NCBI RefSeq assembly: GCF_036421855.1
Contig: NZ_JAZGOK010000007.1
Direction: 5' to 3' (one strand)
DNA from: Georgenia_B sunbinii
GTDB lineage: Bacteria > Actinomycetota > Actinomycetes > Actinomycetales > Actinomycetaceae
DNA: 64,000 bases
In this document: piece by piece, positions 56,268-64,000 of the stretch
Layout of the letters: every line of letters starts with the position of its first letter
Position numbering within the stretch: the stretch's first letter is position 1
Made by a program: the position numbers and the translations under genes
Notes under the pieces: generated by a model
What the model was told of the DNA's origin: nothing
What the model saw: the letters and a program-made list of their open reading frames with translations, nothing else
Databases searched by the model: none

Positions 56268-57812
56268 TCAGTCGACAGAGCACTGGCCGAGCGGGAGCGG
56301 GGAGCCGGGGCGCGGTTCGCCCTGGTCGGTGAGAGCGGGGAGCACGGCGGTCGTCGCGCCGGAGCCGAGCTGGCGGCGCAGGTCTGCGCGGCGCGGGGCG
56401 GGCACAGCACCGAGGGTCGTGGGAGCGCCGGTCGCCAGGTGCTCGCCGGCGTCGCGCGGCTGCTCGGCGGCGGGCACGACGTCGTCGGGGGACGAGATCC
56501 CGCGGAACACGTCGTCGTCCAGGTGGCCCTGGCGGCGGGCGACGATGGTGGCCGCCGTCGCGGCTGCGGACACGTTGGCCATGGTGCTCGCCGTCCCGGC
56601 GACGGCGCTGATCGGGACGAGGATGACGAGGATCTCTACCGGCAGGCCCACCGCGGTGAGTACCGCCGTCGCCGTGATGATCGCGGTGCCGGGCACCCCG
56701 GCGGTGCCGAGAGAGACGAGCAGGCACAGCACCACGAGGGCGATGTAGTCGCCGACCCCGTAGTCGATGCCGAGCAGGTTGATGCTGAAGACCGCGACGA
56801 TGATCGGCCAGACCCCCGCGCAGCCCGGCATCCCGATCGTGGTGCCGACCGGTGCGGTGAAGTTCGCGACCTCGCCGGAGACCCCGACCTTGCGGGTGAG
56901 CGCGCTGATGGTCAGCGGCAGGGTGCCGACGCTCGACTGCGTGGTGAAGGCGGTGAACTGCGCGGGGGCGAGCTTCTGGAAGAACGGGATCGGGTTGACC
57001 CGGCCCCACACCCGCAGCAGCGCACCGTTGACGACGTAGGCGTTGACGAACGACAGCACCATGGTCAGCACGAGGAGCCCCGCGAGGGCGAGCACCGTCT
57101 CCAGCCGGCCGGCGGCCTTCGACACGGTGACCGTGACGAGCGCGAGGACGGCGTACGGGGTGGCGGAGATGACGAAGCCCACCGCCCGGAACAGGATGCG
57201 CCGGGTGGCGTCGACGAGGTCCTTGAACGGGCGTACCGAGTCGCCGTCCTTGCTCGCTACCAGCACGTAGGAGACGGCGATGAGCAGGGCGAACAGGATG
57301 ATCGGGATGATGTTGTTCGACTCGACGTCACCGACGACGTTCGACGGGAAGAACCCGATGATCACCTGGTCCAGCGGCACGAGCAGGTCGGTGAGCAATG
57401 CGCCGTCCACGCTGTCCAGGTCGAGCTCGACGCCCTTGCCGATCCCGAGGGCGAGTGCGACCCCCAGGGTGAGGAGGATGGCGATGAAGTTCGTCAGCAG
57501 CAGCCAGAACACCGAGCTGGTGCCGATGGTGCGCAGCTTGGTGACGCTGCCGAGCGAGGTCACGCTGGAGAGGATCGAGACGATGATCAGCGGTGCCACC
57601 AGGGCGGTGATGACCTGGACGTACACGGTGCCGATCGGCTCCACGTAGTCGACGGCGCCGCGCATGAGCAGACCGACGCCGGCGCCGGCGACCAGCGCGA
57701 CGAAGGTCCGGGTCGCGAAGCCGATCCCGGCCCGCCGCAGCACGTGCAGGGCGACGAAGAGGACGAGCGTCACGCCGAGCGTGAGTGCGTCTGGCCAGCT
57801 GATGTTCGCCAT
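56268..57812 (-). CDS. tcyP: Sodium/cystine symporter (TcyP-like, DAACS family)
   Basis: This is a 514-residue polytopic symporter. The segment TTIGMPGCAGVWPIIVAV corresponds to the NGCAGIYPAML region of Bacillus TcyP, and YVQVITALVAPLIIVSILSS to the conserved hairpin-1 helix, which separates it from glutamate/dicarboxylate members. ATG 57812 has AGGAG nine bases upstream; a longer frame to 57887 overlaps the leader peptide. The C-terminal roughly 70 residues are non-conserved. The Cys-rich leader supports cystine as substrate. No close operon partner is visible. Confidence 0.8.
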   Translation of the reverse strand: MANISWPDALTLGVTLVLFVALHVLRRAGIGFATRTFVALVAGAGVGLLMRGAVDYVEPIGTVYVQVITALVAPLIIVSILSSVTSLGSVTKLRTIGTSSVFWLLLTNFIAILLTLGVALALGIGKGVELDLDSVDGALLTDLLVPLDQVIIGFFPSNVVGDVESNNIIPIILFALLIAVSYVLVASKDGDSVRPFKDLVDATRRILFRAVGFVISATPYAVLALVTVTVSKAAGRLETVLALAGLLVLTMVLSFVNAYVVNGALLRVWGRVNPIPFFQKLAPAQFTAFTTQSSVGTLPLTISALTRKVGVSGEVANFTAPVGTTIGMPGCAGVWPIIVAVFSINLLGIDYGVGDYIALVVLCLLVSLGTAGVPGTAIITATAVLTAVGLPVEILVILVPISAVAGTASTMANVSAAATAATIVARRQGHLDDDVFRGISSPDDVVPAAEQPRDAGEHLATGAPTTLGAVPAPRRADLRRQLGSGATTAVLPALTDQGEPRPGSPLPLGQCSVD

Positions 57813-57883
57813 CGAGGGGCTCCTAGGCAGGGGCAGTGAGGGGAGAGCGGTCGGATCCGGGGAACGCGCGAGAGCGCGGGGGA

Positions 57884-57916
57884 TCAACGACAGCAGTGCA
57901 TGCGACAGCGCAGCAT
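57884..57916 (-). CDS. Cysteine-rich leader peptide upstream of tcyP
   Basis: This is a 10-codon ORF, MLRCRMHCCR, with three Cys including a CC pair directly before the final Arg and stop. It ends 71 bp before the cystine transporter start. Mycobacterial sulfur-assimilation genes are known to be controlled by short polycysteine upstream ORFs whose translation senses charged tRNA-Cys; this ORF has that form. It could start at the first or the second ATG. The rest of the gap 57813-58131 holds a GTCGGCCG...CGGCCGAC inverted repeat near 57930-57955 and no other gene. Confidence 0.7.
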   Translation of the reverse strand: MLRCRMHCCR

Positions 57917-58131
57917 CGCCGAGGGCAGCACGACGTCGGCCGGCGCGACGGCCGACCGCATCTGCTCGATCCCTGATGGCGACATGGGGAGAGGTCTACC
58001 GCTGCCGGCGGGGTCGGTGCGGGACGCCTCAGCAGATTCTCAGATCGTGAGACGAGCGGTGGTGCGGTGCTCGCAGGCTGGGCGGACGGGGGCCGCCACG
58101 AGCCCGGGACCGCTCAGCGGCCGGTGACCGC

Positions 58132-59964
58132 TCAGCGGCCGGTGACCTCGCGACGGTCGTCCGGCAGCCGGCGGGTGCGGCCGGTGCGGTCGAGGTGGGC
58201 GAGCAGTGGGAGCACCACCCGCCGGCTGGAGCCGAGCCGCTGCCGGGCCTCGCTGACGTTGAACGGCTGCGGCAGCTCGGCGAGCAGACCGGCAGCAGCG
58301 TCGTCGGCGCCGGCGAGCAGGACGACGCCGGCGGCAGGGCGCAGCACCAGCCCGGCGCGTACTGCCGCGGTCTGGACCTCGCCGTCCAGCCCCAGCTCGG
58401 CCAGCCGGGGCGTCGCGGGCGCCGCGAACGGCCGACCGTCGAGATCGTCGCGCAGCGCCGCCACGGCGGCGCTCACCGGTGCGGGGACAGCCGCGACGTG
58501 CCTCGGCGACACCCGGCCGGCGTCGAGCTGCAGCGACGGCGGAGCCACCGCGGCCACCAGGGCGGGGCTCGGCAGTCCGACCCGCGTCGCGAGCGCGTCC
58601 AGCGTGAGGGGCGGCTCGAGCGGTGCGGCCCGCGCCTGCTCCTCGACCGCGGCCGTGATCTCGCGCGCGGCCGTCGCGGCCCGGTGGGGACTCAGCAGCC
58701 AGCCGTCGGCGGTGACGATGCCGGCCGGGGGCGCGGCGGGGACCTCGACGCCGAGGCGGGCGAGGAGGTCGCTCGAGGCCGTGCCGCGCCGCGCCATCTC
58801 GGGGACGAGGCGGGCGGCGCCGTCGTGGTCGGCGAGTACCGCCGCGCGGGTCTGTGCCGCCCCTCGCCGGCGCAGCGGCGGTGGCGCCGGGTCGAGCACG
58901 GTGGCTGCCCACAACCGGCGGGTGCCGGGGTCGCGCAGCAGCGCACGGTCCCCGATCCGCAGCGGCACCGGGCGGTCGAGGGTGAGCCGTGCCAGTCCGG
59001 GTGCCAGCGGCCGGTAGTGGGTCGGCAGGGTCGCCGAGCCGACGTGGAGCATCGGTCGCTGCGGCGGCTGGGGGCCCGGCGGCTGGGTGCCCGTCGGCAT
59101 GGCCGCGCCGGGCACGGGTGACGTGCCGGGTGGCAGTGCGGCCGTGCCGAGCGGCACTTCCGACACCCGCACGTCGAGGACCTCGGTGTGGTGCCAGGCC
59201 CCGGGAGCCACCAGCGCGTCACCACGCTCGACCGGCGGCTCGCCCACGATGTTGAGCGCCACCCGCGCCGTCCCGTCGGTGGCGGCGACCGGTTCGCCCA
59301 GCGACTGCACCCCGCGGACCCGGTAGGTACCGGCGGCGGTGGCCAGCCGGTCACCGACCGCGACCCGACCGGCGGGCAGCGTGCCGGTGACGACGCTGCC
59401 GGCACCGGTCATCGTGAAGCTGTGGTCCACCCACAGCCGCACCGCGGCGCCGGGGTCCGGTACTGGCAGCTGCCCGAGCATCTCGGTCAGCGCCTCGCGC
59501 AGCTCGGTCAGCCCCTCACCGGTGCGCGCGCTGACGGCGACCGCGCGGGCGCCGTGCAGCGAGGTCCGGCCGAGCTCGGCCAGCGCGCGCTCGCGGGCCG
59601 GCGCGGGGTCGGCGAGGTCGGCGCGGGTCACCGCCAGCACCGCGTGCGCGACGCCGAGGCCGTCGAGCGCGGCGAGGTGCTCGGCGGCCTGCGGCATCCA
59701 GGGGTCGTCCGCGGCGACGACGAACAGCACGGCCGGCACCGGGCCGAGGCCGGCGAGCGTCGTCGTGATGAACCGCTCGTGGCCCGGTACGTCGACGAAG
59801 GCGACGTGCCCGACGTCGGGCCAGGACGTCCACACGTAGCCGAGCTCGATCGACAGCCCGCGGCGCTGCTCCTCGGCGAGCCGGTCCGGGCGGCCGCCGG
59901 TGAGCGCCGCCACCAGAGCGGACTTCCCGTGGTCCACGTGCCCGGCGGTGGCCACGACGTGCAT
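58132..59964 (-). CDS. selB: Selenocysteine-specific elongation factor SelB
   Basis: This is a 610-residue translation GTPase that brings Sec-tRNA to UGA codons carrying a SECIS element. G-motifs are TAGHVDHGKSALVAAL (G1), DVPGHERFITT (G3) and AVTRADLA (G4), followed by EF-Tu-like beta domains and a C-terminal array of winged helices (about 390-610) that bind the SECIS hairpin. Its start overlaps the selA stop (ATGA), so the two are coupled. The formate dehydrogenase at the right edge is the visible client. Confidence 0.95.
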   Translation of the reverse strand: MHVVATAGHVDHGKSALVAALTGGRPDRLAEEQRRGLSIELGYVWTSWPDVGHVAFVDVPGHERFITTTLAGLGPVPAVLFVVAADDPWMPQAAEHLAALDGLGVAHAVLAVTRADLADPAPARERALAELGRTSLHGARAVAVSARTGEGLTELREALTEMLGQLPVPDPGAAVRLWVDHSFTMTGAGSVVTGTLPAGRVAVGDRLATAAGTYRVRGVQSLGEPVAATDGTARVALNIVGEPPVERGDALVAPGAWHHTEVLDVRVSEVPLGTAALPPGTSPVPGAAMPTGTQPPGPQPPQRPMLHVGSATLPTHYRPLAPGLARLTLDRPVPLRIGDRALLRDPGTRRLWAATVLDPAPPPLRRRGAAQTRAAVLADHDGAARLVPEMARRGTASSDLLARLGVEVPAAPPAGIVTADGWLLSPHRAATAAREITAAVEEQARAAPLEPPLTLDALATRVGLPSPALVAAVAPPSLQLDAGRVSPRHVAAVPAPVSAAVAALRDDLDGRPFAAPATPRLAELGLDGEVQTAAVRAGLVLRPAAGVVLLAGADDAAAGLLAELPQPFNVSEARQRLGSSRRVVLPLLAHLDRTGRTRRLPDDRREVTGR

Positions 59965-61322
59965 CAGCCGGCTCCGCCTTCCCGCCCGGGCTCGCCGTCC
60001 CGCCCGGGCTCATCGGCTTCCCCCGGCTCGGCGGCGAGCGACGCCTGACGGACCGCGGCGACGAGGACGTCGTCCTGGTCCGGCGCGACCGCCAGCAGGT
60101 CGAGCAGCAGCCGGCCACGGTGGGCGCGCCCGACCACCGGCGTCCGCCCGGCCCGCAGCGGCCCGGCCAGCGCCGCCGGCACCGCCACCGCGGCGCTGCT
60201 CAGCTCGACCCCCGGTGCGCCGCCGCCGCCGACCGCGGCCGTCGTCGCTACCGCCTCGGCGGCGGTCCCCGGAGGCAGCTCCGCGGCGATCCGGACCGCA
60301 CGCCGCATGAGCTCGGCGGGGTCGGTGGCCAGCGCGGCCGGCACCGGGGCGAGCGGCCCGGTGAGGGTCGCCTCGAGGGCGGCGAGGGTGAGCTTGTCGA
60401 TGCGCAGCGCGCGGGCGAACGGGTGGCGCCGCAGCGACTCGACCAGTGCGCCGTCGCCGAGCAGCAGGCCGCACTGCGGCCCGCCGAGCAGCTTGTCGCC
60501 CGAGGCGGTGACGAGCGCGGCGCCGTCGCGCAGCGCCCGGGAGGCCGACGGCTCGTCGGGCAGCCGGCGGTGCGGCGCGAGCAGCCCGGAGCCGATGTCG
60601 ACCACGACCGGCACCGGCAGCCCGGCGAGCTCGGCCACCGGCACGCTCGACGTGAACCCGGTGACCTGGAAGTTCGACGGGTGGACCTTGAGCACGAGGG
60701 CGACGTCGTCGTCGATCGCGGCCTCGTAGTCGACCAGCCGCACCCGGTTGGTCGTGCCGACCTCGCGCAGCCGCGCGCCGACCGACTCGAGCAGCTCGGG
60801 GATGCGGAAGCCGTCGCCGATCTCGACGAGCTCACCGCGGGCGACGACGATGGTCCGGCCGGCCGCCATCGCGAGCGCGACCAGCGCCAGCGCCGCCGCG
60901 CCGTTGTTGACGACGTGGACACCGCCGGCGTCCGGCACGGCACGCGCCAGCGACTGCAGCGCACCGCGGCCGCGCGGCCCCCGCCGCCCGGTGGCGAGGT
61001 CGAGCTCGACGTCGGTGGTGCCCGCCGCCACCGTCAGCGCCTCCGTCGCGGCGGCCGACAGCGGCGCCCGCCCGAGGTTGGTGTGCACGAGCACCCCGCT
61101 CGCGTTGATCACCGGACGCATCGACGTGGCGGCCGCGGGCAGCGCCGCGGCGGCCACCGCGGCGACGTCCGCCGGCGCGACGAGCCCCTGCCGGCACCGC
61201 TCGATGGTGGCTCGGGCGACGTCGCGCACGAGGTCGGGGCCGAGCCGCTCGGTGCCGGCCCGCAGCGCCGGGTCCGCGAGGACCTCGTCGGTGCGCGGTG
61301 TCGCCCGCCGCGGATCGGTCAC
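59964..61322 (-). CDS. selA: L-seryl-tRNA(Sec) selenium transferase
   Basis: This is a 452-residue PLP enzyme that converts Ser-tRNA-Sec to Sec-tRNA-Sec. The PLP lysine lies in TASGDKLLGGPQCG; other conserved segments are VINASGVLVHTNLGRAPLS and VDIGSGLL. GTG 61322 follows AAGGAGCCCGCC; the longer frame to 61529 would run across the tRNA gene. It follows tRNA-Sec by about 28 bp in the same direction and may be co-transcribed with it. Confidence 0.95.
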   Translation of the reverse strand: MTDPRRATPRTDEVLADPALRAGTERLGPDLVRDVARATIERCRQGLVAPADVAAVAAAALPAAATSMRPVINASGVLVHTNLGRAPLSAAATEALTVAAGTTDVELDLATGRRGPRGRGALQSLARAVPDAGGVHVVNNGAAALALVALAMAAGRTIVVARGELVEIGDGFRIPELLESVGARLREVGTTNRVRLVDYEAAIDDDVALVLKVHPSNFQVTGFTSSVPVAELAGLPVPVVVDIGSGLLAPHRRLPDEPSASRALRDGAALVTASGDKLLGGPQCGLLLGDGALVESLRRHPFARALRIDKLTLAALEATLTGPLAPVPAALATDPAELMRRAVRIAAELPPGTAAEAVATTAAVGGGGAPGVELSSAAVAVPAALAGPLRAGRTPVVGRAHRGRLLLDLLAVAPDQDDVLVAAVRQASLAAEPGEADEPGRDGEPGREGGAG

Positions 61323-61350
61323 GGCGGGCTCCTTCGCTCGGCGGCTGAGT

Positions 61351-61445
61351 TGGCGGAGGCGGACGGGAATCGAACCCGCCTGGCCGAGATGCTCGACCCC
61401 AACGGTGTTGAAGACCGCGCCCGTCACCAGACGAGGTACGCCTCC
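61351..61445 (-). tRNA. selC: tRNA-Sec (anticodon UCA)
   Basis: This is a 95-nt tRNA with encoded CCA. On the minus strand it starts GGAGGCGTACC, has an anticodon arm CGGTCTTCAACACCG (anticodon TCA), a long variable arm (GGGGTCGAG...CTCGGCC), a T arm GCGGGTTCGATTCCCGT and ends CGCCTCCGCCA. The long variable arm and UCA anticodon identify tRNA-Sec, and the position in front of selA confirms it. Confidence 0.95.
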
Positions 61446-61549
61446 GCCGGTCAGCCTAGCCACGGGCCGCCGGTCGCGCAGGGACCCGGCTGCCCGTGCC
61501 GGCACGGCGGCTGTCGACGGCGACGACACGGCGACCTAAGGTAGGCGAG

Positions 61550-62548
61550 GTGACCGCCGCCTCATATCCCGAGCTCCGGCTGACCCAGCACGCGTCCGGC
61601 GGCGGGTGCGCGTGCAAGGTGCCACCGGGTGAGCTGGAGCGGGTGCTCGGCGGGCTGCCGCTGTCGGTGGGGGAGAACATCCTCGTCGGCCTGGAGAACG
61701 GCGACGACGCGGCCGCGGTCCGGATCGACGGCAACCGCGCGATCATCGTCACCGCCGACTTCTTCACCCCCGTCGTCGACGACCCGTACGACTTCGGCCG
61801 GATCGCGGCGACCAACGCGCTGTCGGACGTCTACGCGATGGGCGGCACCCCGCTCGTCGCCGTCAACCTGCTCTCCTGGCCGCGCGACCGCATCCCGTTC
61901 GACGTCGCCGCCGAGGTGCTGCGCGGCGGCGCTGACGTGGTCCACACGGCCGGCGCGGTGCTCGGCGGCGGGCACAGCGTCGACGACCCGGAGCCCAAGT
62001 ACGGCCAGGCGGTCACCGGGATCGCCGACGCCGACCGGCTGCTGCGCAACGATGCCGGCCGGGCCGGCCTCCCGCTCACCCTCACCAAGCCGCTCGGCCT
62101 CGGCGTCCTCAACAACCGGCACAAGGCCACCGGGGAACGTTTCGAGCACGCCGTCGCCACGATGACCACCCTCAACCGGGACGCGTCGCGGGCGGCGCTG
62201 GACGCCGGGCTCACCTGCGCCACCGACGTCACCGGCTTCGGGCTGCTCGGCCACCTGTACAAGCTCGCCCGCGCCAGCGGCGTCAGCGCCGTCATCGACG
62301 CGGCGACGGTGCCCTACCTCGACGGCGCGCGCAGCTCGCTGGCCGAGGGGTTCGTCCCCGGGGGCAGCCGCCGGAACCTCGACTGGGTCCGCCCGCACCT
62401 GGACTCCGAGGTCGACGACGGCGAGCTCGTGCTGCTCGCCGACGCGCAGACCTCGGGCGGGCTGCTCGTCGTCGGCGAGATCCCCGGCCACCCGGTCATC
62501 GGGGAGCTGGTGCCCGCCGAGGACTGGACCATCCGCGTGCGGCGGTGA
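61550..62548 (+). CDS. selD: Selenide, water dikinase (selenophosphate synthetase)
   Basis: This is a 332-residue enzyme producing selenophosphate for SelA. The active-site loop is ASGGGCACKV, with Cys (not Sec) at the catalytic position. ENGDDAAAVRI, TADFFTPVVDDPYDFGRIAA and FGLLGHLYKLARAS are typical. GTG 61550 follows a CCTAAGGTAGGCGAG context, suggesting a short or absent leader. It is divergent from tRNA-Sec and 45 bp upstream of the formate dehydrogenase gene. Confidence 0.95.
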   Translation: MTAASYPELRLTQHASGGGCACKVPPGELERVLGGLPLSVGENILVGLENGDDAAAVRIDGNRAIIVTADFFTPVVDDPYDFGRIAATNALSDVYAMGGTPLVAVNLLSWPRDRIPFDVAAEVLRGGADVVHTAGAVLGGGHSVDDPEPKYGQAVTGIADADRLLRNDAGRAGLPLTLTKPLGLGVLNNRHKATGERFEHAVATMTTLNRDASRAALDAGLTCATDVTGFGLLGHLYKLARASGVSAVIDAATVPYLDGARSSLAEGFVPGGSRRNLDWVRPHLDSEVDDGELVLLADAQTSGGLLVVGEIPGHPVIGELVPAEDWTIRVRR

Positions 62549-62593
62549 CCGCGCGCTCGGTACCGTAGGTCCCGCCGCCCGAAGGAGGTCGAC

Positions 62594-64000
62594 ATGGTCC
62601 GCAAGACGTTCCTCAGCTGGCCCGTCGTGCGCCAGCTGCGCGGCGACGACCCCCTCGGCCGCGGCCTGGCGGCCCGCTCCCGGCACACCGAGGAGCTCAC
62701 CCCGCGGACCGCCACCGCCGACCGGGTCGCCAAGAGCGTATGCCCCTACTGCGCCGTCGGCTGCGGCCAGCGGGTCTACGTCAAGGACGAGCAGGTCATC
62801 CAGATCGAGGGCGACCCGGACAGCCCGATCTCCCGCGGCCGGCTGTGCCCCAAGGGGGCGGCGAGCAAGAGCCTGGTCACCGGTCCGGAACGGCTCGCGA
62901 AGGTCCGTTACCGACGCCCGTACGGCAGCGAGTGGGAGGAGCTCGACCTCGGCACCGCGATGGAGATGATCGCCGACCGGGTGCTCGCCGCCCGCGACGC
63001 CACCTGGCAGGACACCGACGCCGAGGGCCGCCACGTGCGTCGCACCCTCGGCATCGCCGGGCTCGGCGGCGCCACCCTCGACAACGAGGAGAACTACCTC
63101 ATCAAGAAGCTGTTCACCGCCATGGGCGCGGTGCAGATCGAGAACCAGGCCCGTATTTGACACTCCGCGACGGTCCCCGGTCTGGGGACCAGCTTCGGCC
63201 GGGGCGGTGCCACCGGCTTCCAGCAGGACCTGGCCAACGCCGACTGCATCGTCATCCAGGGCTCGAACATGGCCGAGGCGCACCCGGTCGGCTTCCAGTG
63301 GGTGATGGCTGCCAAGGCCAGGGGCGCCAAGGTCATCCATGTCGACCCGCGGTTCACCCGCACGAGCGCGCTCGCGGACACCTTCGTGCCGATCCGGGTG
63401 GGCACCGACATCGTGTTCCTCGGCGCGATCATCAACCACGTGCTGGCCAACGAGCTCGACTTCCGGGAGTACGTGCTGGCCTACACCAACGCCTCGACGA
63501 TCCTCTCCGAGGAGTACGTCGACACCGACGACCTCGACGGCCTGTTCTCCGGCTTCGACCTCGACACCCGCACCTACGACACCGCGTCGTGGCAGTACGC
63601 CGGCCGTGAGGGGCGCGGTGCCGACGAGCACGAGGAGTCCGAGGAGCGCGCCACGGCCTCGGGCATGCAGCACGAGGCGCACGGCATGCCGGTGATGGCC
63701 GACCCGCAGCGCGACGAGACGCTCCAGCACCCGCGCACCGTGTACCAGGTCCTCAAGCGGCACTTCGCGAGGTACACCCCGCAGCTGGTCGCCGAGGCCT
63801 GCGGCATCTCCGAGGAGCAGTTCCTCGAGGTGGCCCAGGCGTGGGCGGCCGCCTCCGGCCGGGAGCGGACGACGGCGCTGGTCTACAGCGTCGGCTGGAC
63901 GCAGCACAGCGTCGGCGCGCAGTACATCCGCACCGGTGCCATCCTCCAGCTGCTGCTGGGCAACATGGGCCGGCCGGGCGGCGGCATCTTGGCACTGCGC
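62594..64000 (+). CDS. Formate dehydrogenase alpha subunit with selenocysteine, 3' partial
   Basis: This is the molybdopterin/selenocysteine catalytic subunit of formate dehydrogenase (FdhN type). The frame runs from ATG 62594 (strong GAAGGAGG site) through an in-frame TGA at 63158-63160 (Sec189, context NQARI-U-HSATVPGL) to the window edge. The Fe-S motif is CPYCAVGCGQ with a fourth Cys in RLCPKG. After Sec the usual FGRGGATGFQQDL, IQGSNMAEAHPVGF and HVDPRFTRTSA follow. The N-terminus (MVRKTFLSWPVVRQLRGDDP) has no twin-arginine signal, so I expect a cytoplasmic location. Treating the TGA as a stop would give a false 188-residue fragment. Confidence 0.95.
63158..63190 (+). promoter_or_regulatory. 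Bacterial SECIS element
   Basis: After the UGA, 11 intervening bases lead to a perfect 7-bp stem GGTCCCC/GGGGACC (63172-63178 and 63184-63190) with the apical loop GGTCT. The E. coli fdhF SECIS also has GGUCU in the loop, 18 bases after the UGA; the distance here is the same. It lies inside the coding frame and would be bound by SelB. Confidence 0.92.

Noticed and set aside
57813..57887. Longer N-terminus for the cystine symporter
   Set aside because: It would overlap the leader peptide and adds Pro/Ser-rich sequence before the membrane domain. ATG 57812 has AGGAG upstream.
63158..63160. Premature stop or frameshift in formate dehydrogenase
   Set aside because: The TGA is at the conserved Sec position, has a SECIS hairpin, and lies beside selA, selB, selC and selD.

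Overview
The window is high-GC actinobacterial chromosome. GTG starts, apparently leaderless genes whose -10-like boxes lie next to the start codon, a menaquinone pathway, a BldC-like regulator and a bS22 (AURKAIP1/COX24-type) mini-gene all fit a Micrococcales-type organism. A Georgenia- or Cellulomonas-like host is my guess; no rRNA is present to settle it. The window opens inside an ABC-transporter gene and closes inside a selenocysteine-containing formate dehydrogenase gene.

Positions 1-32.9 kb form a pentose island. A YtfR/YtfT/YjfF-type sugar ABC transporter is followed by araD and araA. Next come five very large secreted proteins: a ThuA/sugar-dehydrogenase multidomain protein and four GH43 proteins, one with two GH43 modules. 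They are interleaved with a WxL-like secreted protein, a DUF916-type membrane protein, a small LGQTG-anchored protein and an FGGY sugar kinase that may replace araB. All five large proteins end in the same roughly 90-residue domain (RCVxG near its start, A-x-x-C at its end). LacI-type operator palindromes (consensus GTGAGCGTTAACAT) lie upstream of nearly every transcription unit of this island, so I read it as one arabinan-harvesting surface regulon. A 3'-terminal remnant of a second araA lies at 28.8 kb. A ROK repressor divergent from xylA-xylB, with its own AGTTG-N7-CAACT operator, closes the island.

Positions 32.9-53 kb are mostly housekeeping: a Ktr/Trk potassium system, an AcuC-like deacetylase, a BldC-like regulator, bS22, a HAD phosphatase, a glutaredoxin, YceI under a strong promoter with an inverted repeat, a translationally coupled cytochrome c maturation operon (phosphatase, TlpA, CcdA, ResB, CcsB), and the menaquinone genes menA, menE, menB, menC and menD with a NadQ/NrtR-like regulator and a DUF3048 lipoprotein among them.

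Positions 53-64 kb hold two surface proteins (one with two thioredoxin-like repeats and an LSQTG sorting signal, one with a long Ser/Gly linker). A TcyP-type cystine symporter follows, preceded by a tiny cysteine-rich leader peptide (MLRCRMHCCR). The last part is a complete selenocysteine-decoding locus: selB, selA and tRNA-Sec on the minus strand, then selD and a formate dehydrogenase gene on the plus strand. That gene has an in-frame UGA and a textbook bacterial SECIS hairpin.
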